Shown: positions 13,226-13,295 of the stretch, piece after piece | How positions within the stretch are numbered: the stretch's first letter is position 1 | Layout of the letters: the number at the start of each line of letters is the position of its first letter | Origin: Funneliformis mosseae | Lineage: Eukaryota > Glomeromycota > Glomeromycetes > Glomerales > Glomeraceae | DNA: 13,295 nt | Assembly: GCA_910592005.1 (NCBI GenBank) | Contig: CAJVPP010002865.1 | Location: 1-13,295, forward strand | Reading direction: 5' to 3' | Translations under genes and position numbers: made by a program | Notes under the pieces: generated by a model | Databases searched by the model: none | Told to the model about the DNA's origin: nothing | The model's input: the letters and a program-made list of their open reading frames with translations, nothing else

Positions 13226-13295
13226 CAGTCAACTCTTTCTACAACGAATTTTGATATAACGAATTTTACAATACAACGGATTTTCAGTGTCGGAC
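13226..13295 (+). mobile_element. Partial DNA-transposon end (pogo/Tc1-mariner-like TIR), cut by window
   Basis: From CAGTC at 13226 the composition changes, and three related units appear: ACAACGAATTTT (13241-13252), ATAACGAATTTT (13256-13267) and ACAACGGATTTT (13273-13284), followed by CAGTGTCGGAC. A terminal CAGT preceded by TA (13224-13225) is the usual form of Tc1/mariner/pogo elements, which insert at TA and duplicate it. Repeated short motifs inside the terminal inverted repeat are typical transposase-binding sites. The transposase and the other end lie outside the window, so the family assignment is inferred from the terminus alone. Confidence 0.6.

Overview
This looks like nuclear DNA of an AT-rich, intron-dense fungus, most likely an early-diverging lineage; Glomeromycotina (Rhizophagus-like) is my best guess. 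The grounds are four eukaryotic genes with fungal-type proteins, 37 short introns (about 60-180 nt) that I could place by reading frame and splice sites, T-rich intron ends, long A/T homopolymers between genes, and a partial DNA-transposon end. Nothing prokaryotic is present: no operon, CRISPR array, tRNA or rRNA.

Layout. Positions 1-1145 are non-coding, with a small hairpin at the left edge and a TATA-like site. 1146-3391 (+) is a PHAF1/UPF0183 (C16orf70-family) gene of 12 exons and 454 aa. 3734-5334 (+) is TOM40, 7 exons, 319 aa, with the C-terminal beta-signal intact. 6107-8699 (+) is a GRTP1-like TBC-domain Rab GTPase-activating protein of 9 exons and 595 aa, with both catalytic fingers; one of its introns is GC-AG. 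8700-9183 separates two convergent 3' ends. 9184-13035 (-) is MSH1, the mitochondrial MutS homologue, 13 exons, 988 aa. 13226-13295 looks like the outer end of a pogo/Tc1-mariner-type DNA transposon, about 190 bp upstream of the MSH1 start and cut by the window edge.

All four gene models close without frameshift: exon lengths sum to whole codons, and every internal stop lies in a spliced-out interval. The genes are unrelated housekeeping functions: autophagy or phagophore-associated factor, mitochondrial outer-membrane protein import, Rab GTPase control of membrane traffic, and mitochondrial DNA maintenance. TOM40 and MSH1 both serve mitochondria, but their adjacency gives no sign of co-regulation.

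I see no new multi-gene system. The most interesting signals concern gene structure. PHAF1 intron 1 is flanked by a near-perfect 15-nt direct repeat exactly one intron length apart, as expected for intron birth by tandem duplication. The GC-AG intron of the TBC gene has an acceptor built on a TTA microsatellite. AAG is frequent as a 3' splice site. The transposon end sits next to the MSH1 promoter.
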